Below, in pieces: positions 11,366 to 12,164 of a DNA stretch of 12,164 nucleotides. The stretch lies in assembly GCA_017549325.1 (NCBI GenBank), contig JAFYVA010000118.1:1-12164 (forward strand), read 5' to 3'. This stretch comes from Oscillospiraceae bacterium (GTDB lineage Bacteria > Bacillota_A > Clostridia > Oscillospirales > Oscillospiraceae). Both the position numbers and the translations under genes were made by a program. The notes beneath the pieces were generated by a model, which was given only the letters and a program-made list of their open reading frames with translations, was not told where the DNA came from and did no database searches. Every line of letters starts with the position of its first letter. The first letter of the stretch is position 1.

Positions 11366-12164
11366 TTACTTGGCGTACTCCACGACCTTGGTCTCGCGGA
11401 GGACGTGCACCTTGATCATGCCGGGATACTCCAGCTCGTTCTCGATGCGGCGGGCAAGCTCGCGGGCCAGAATGGTCATCTCGTCCTCGCTGACCTGCTC
11501 GGGCTTGACCATCACGCGAACCTCGCGGCCGGCCTGAATGGCGAAGCTCTTCTCCACGCCGGGATAGGTGCCGGTGATCTCCTCCAGCTTCTCCAGACGC
11601 TTGATGTAGTTCTCCAGATTCTCGCGGCGGGCGCCGGGACGGGCGGCGGAGACAGCATCGGCTGCCTGCACCAGGCAGGCCACCAGCGTCTTGCACTCCA
11701 CATCGCCGTGATGGGCCTGCATAGCGTGAATGATGTCCTCTTTTTCCTTATACTTGCGGGCATACTCCACGCCGAGCGCCACATGCGTACCCTCGAACTC
11801 GTGGTCCAGTGCCTTGCCGATATCGTGCAGGAGGCCTGCGCGCTTGGCGGCGTGGACGTCGGCGCCCAGCTCGGCGGCCATCAGACCGGCGATGTGGGAC
11901 ACCTCGATGGAGTGCTGCAGCACATTCTGGCCATAACTGGTGCGGTAGTGCAGCTTACCCAGCAGCTTCTGCAGCTCGCCGTGGAGGCCGCGCACGCCCG
12001 TCTCCAGTACGGCGCGCTCACCCTCGGAGCGGATGACGGCGTCCACCTCGCGGCGAGCCTTCTCCACCATCTCCTCGATGTGGGTGGGATGGATACGGCC
12101 ATCGGCGATCAGCTTCTCCAGTGCCACGCGGGCGATCTCGCGGCGGACAGGCTCGAAGCAGGAC
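11366..12164 (-). CDS. rny: Ribonuclease Y (3' part only)
   Basis: RNase Y is the membrane-tethered endoribonuclease that starts bulk mRNA decay in many Firmicutes. The visible C-terminal 266 residues begin within [20 protein letters not shown], the conserved segment just after the KH domain, and continue with [20 protein letters not shown]. The metal-binding HD domain follows, with [19 protein letters not shown] and the diagnostic [12 protein letters not shown], then [20 protein letters not shown]. The family's C-terminal region ends [19 protein letters not shown]. The frame is open to the window edge, so the N-terminal anchor, coiled coil and most of the KH domain lie beyond 12164. The GTG at 12127 is internal and not the start. 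All expected motifs in this part are intact. Confidence 0.97.
   Translation of the reverse strand, partial: SCFEPVRREIARVALEKLIADGRIHPTHIEEMVEKARREVDAVIRSEGERAVLETGVRGLHGELQKLLGKLHYRTSYGQNVLQHSIEVSHIAGLMAAELGADVHAAKRAGLLHDIGKALDHEFEGTHVALGVEYARKYKEKEDIIHAMQAHHGDVECKTLVACLVQAADAVSAARPGARRENLENYIKRLEKLEEITGTYPGVEKSFAIQAGREVRVMVKPEQVSEDEMTILARELARRIENELEYPGMIKVHVLRETKVVEYAK

Overview
The window looks like chromosomal DNA from a GC-rich Firmicute of the class Clostridia, in the style of gut Oscillospiraceae. The basis is RNase Y, AGGAGG-type ribosome binding sites, LacI-regulated Gram-positive sugar uptake with a lipoprotein binding protein, and intrinsic terminators with long U-tracts. No lineage marker gene is present, so this placement is inference. 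Both ends cut through genes.

Layout: (1) 2-577, the 3' end of an MsmK/UgpC/MalK-type ABC ATPase, then a terminator. (2) 678-986, an orphan barstar-like inhibitor with its own promoter, converging through a shared bidirectional terminator on a minus-strand pair: a Nudix hydrolase (1262-1738) and a 61-residue protein of unknown function (1032-1217). (3) 1739-1947, two divergent promoters, plus a palindromic operator in front of a LacI-family regulator (1948-2970). (4) 3170-6382, a three-gene carbohydrate ABC importer (lipoprotein, two permeases). (5) 6383-6736, an intergenic stretch packed with hairpins and repeats. (6) 6737-8263, malQ (4-alpha-glucanotransferase). (7) Convergent to malQ, uracil permease on the minus strand, with a long leader. 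(8) A minus-strand membrane-anchored amidase-like protein. (9) The 3' part of RNase Y (rny), minus strand.

The LacI regulator, importer and MalQ form a plausible alpha-glucan/maltodextrin module: the importer brings in oligosaccharides and MalQ rearranges them in the cytoplasm. The importer has no ATPase of its own in the window. The MsmK-type ATPase upstream, from a family known to serve several importers, is an obvious candidate to energise it.

The most notable items are regulatory. The uracil permease leader (9721-9853) has a consensus promoter, a small open reading frame with a strong ribosome binding site, a U-rich stretch and a perfect terminator whose stem begins at the small frame's stop codon. 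This is the geometry of translation-coupled (pyrBI-like) attenuation. Three copies of a two-hairpin repeat with covarying stems lie around the sugar operon. The permease genes have their own consensus promoter abutting a perfect palindrome. A hairpin covers the ribosome binding site of the 61-residue protein. No CRISPR, tRNA, rRNA, transposase or phage gene was seen.
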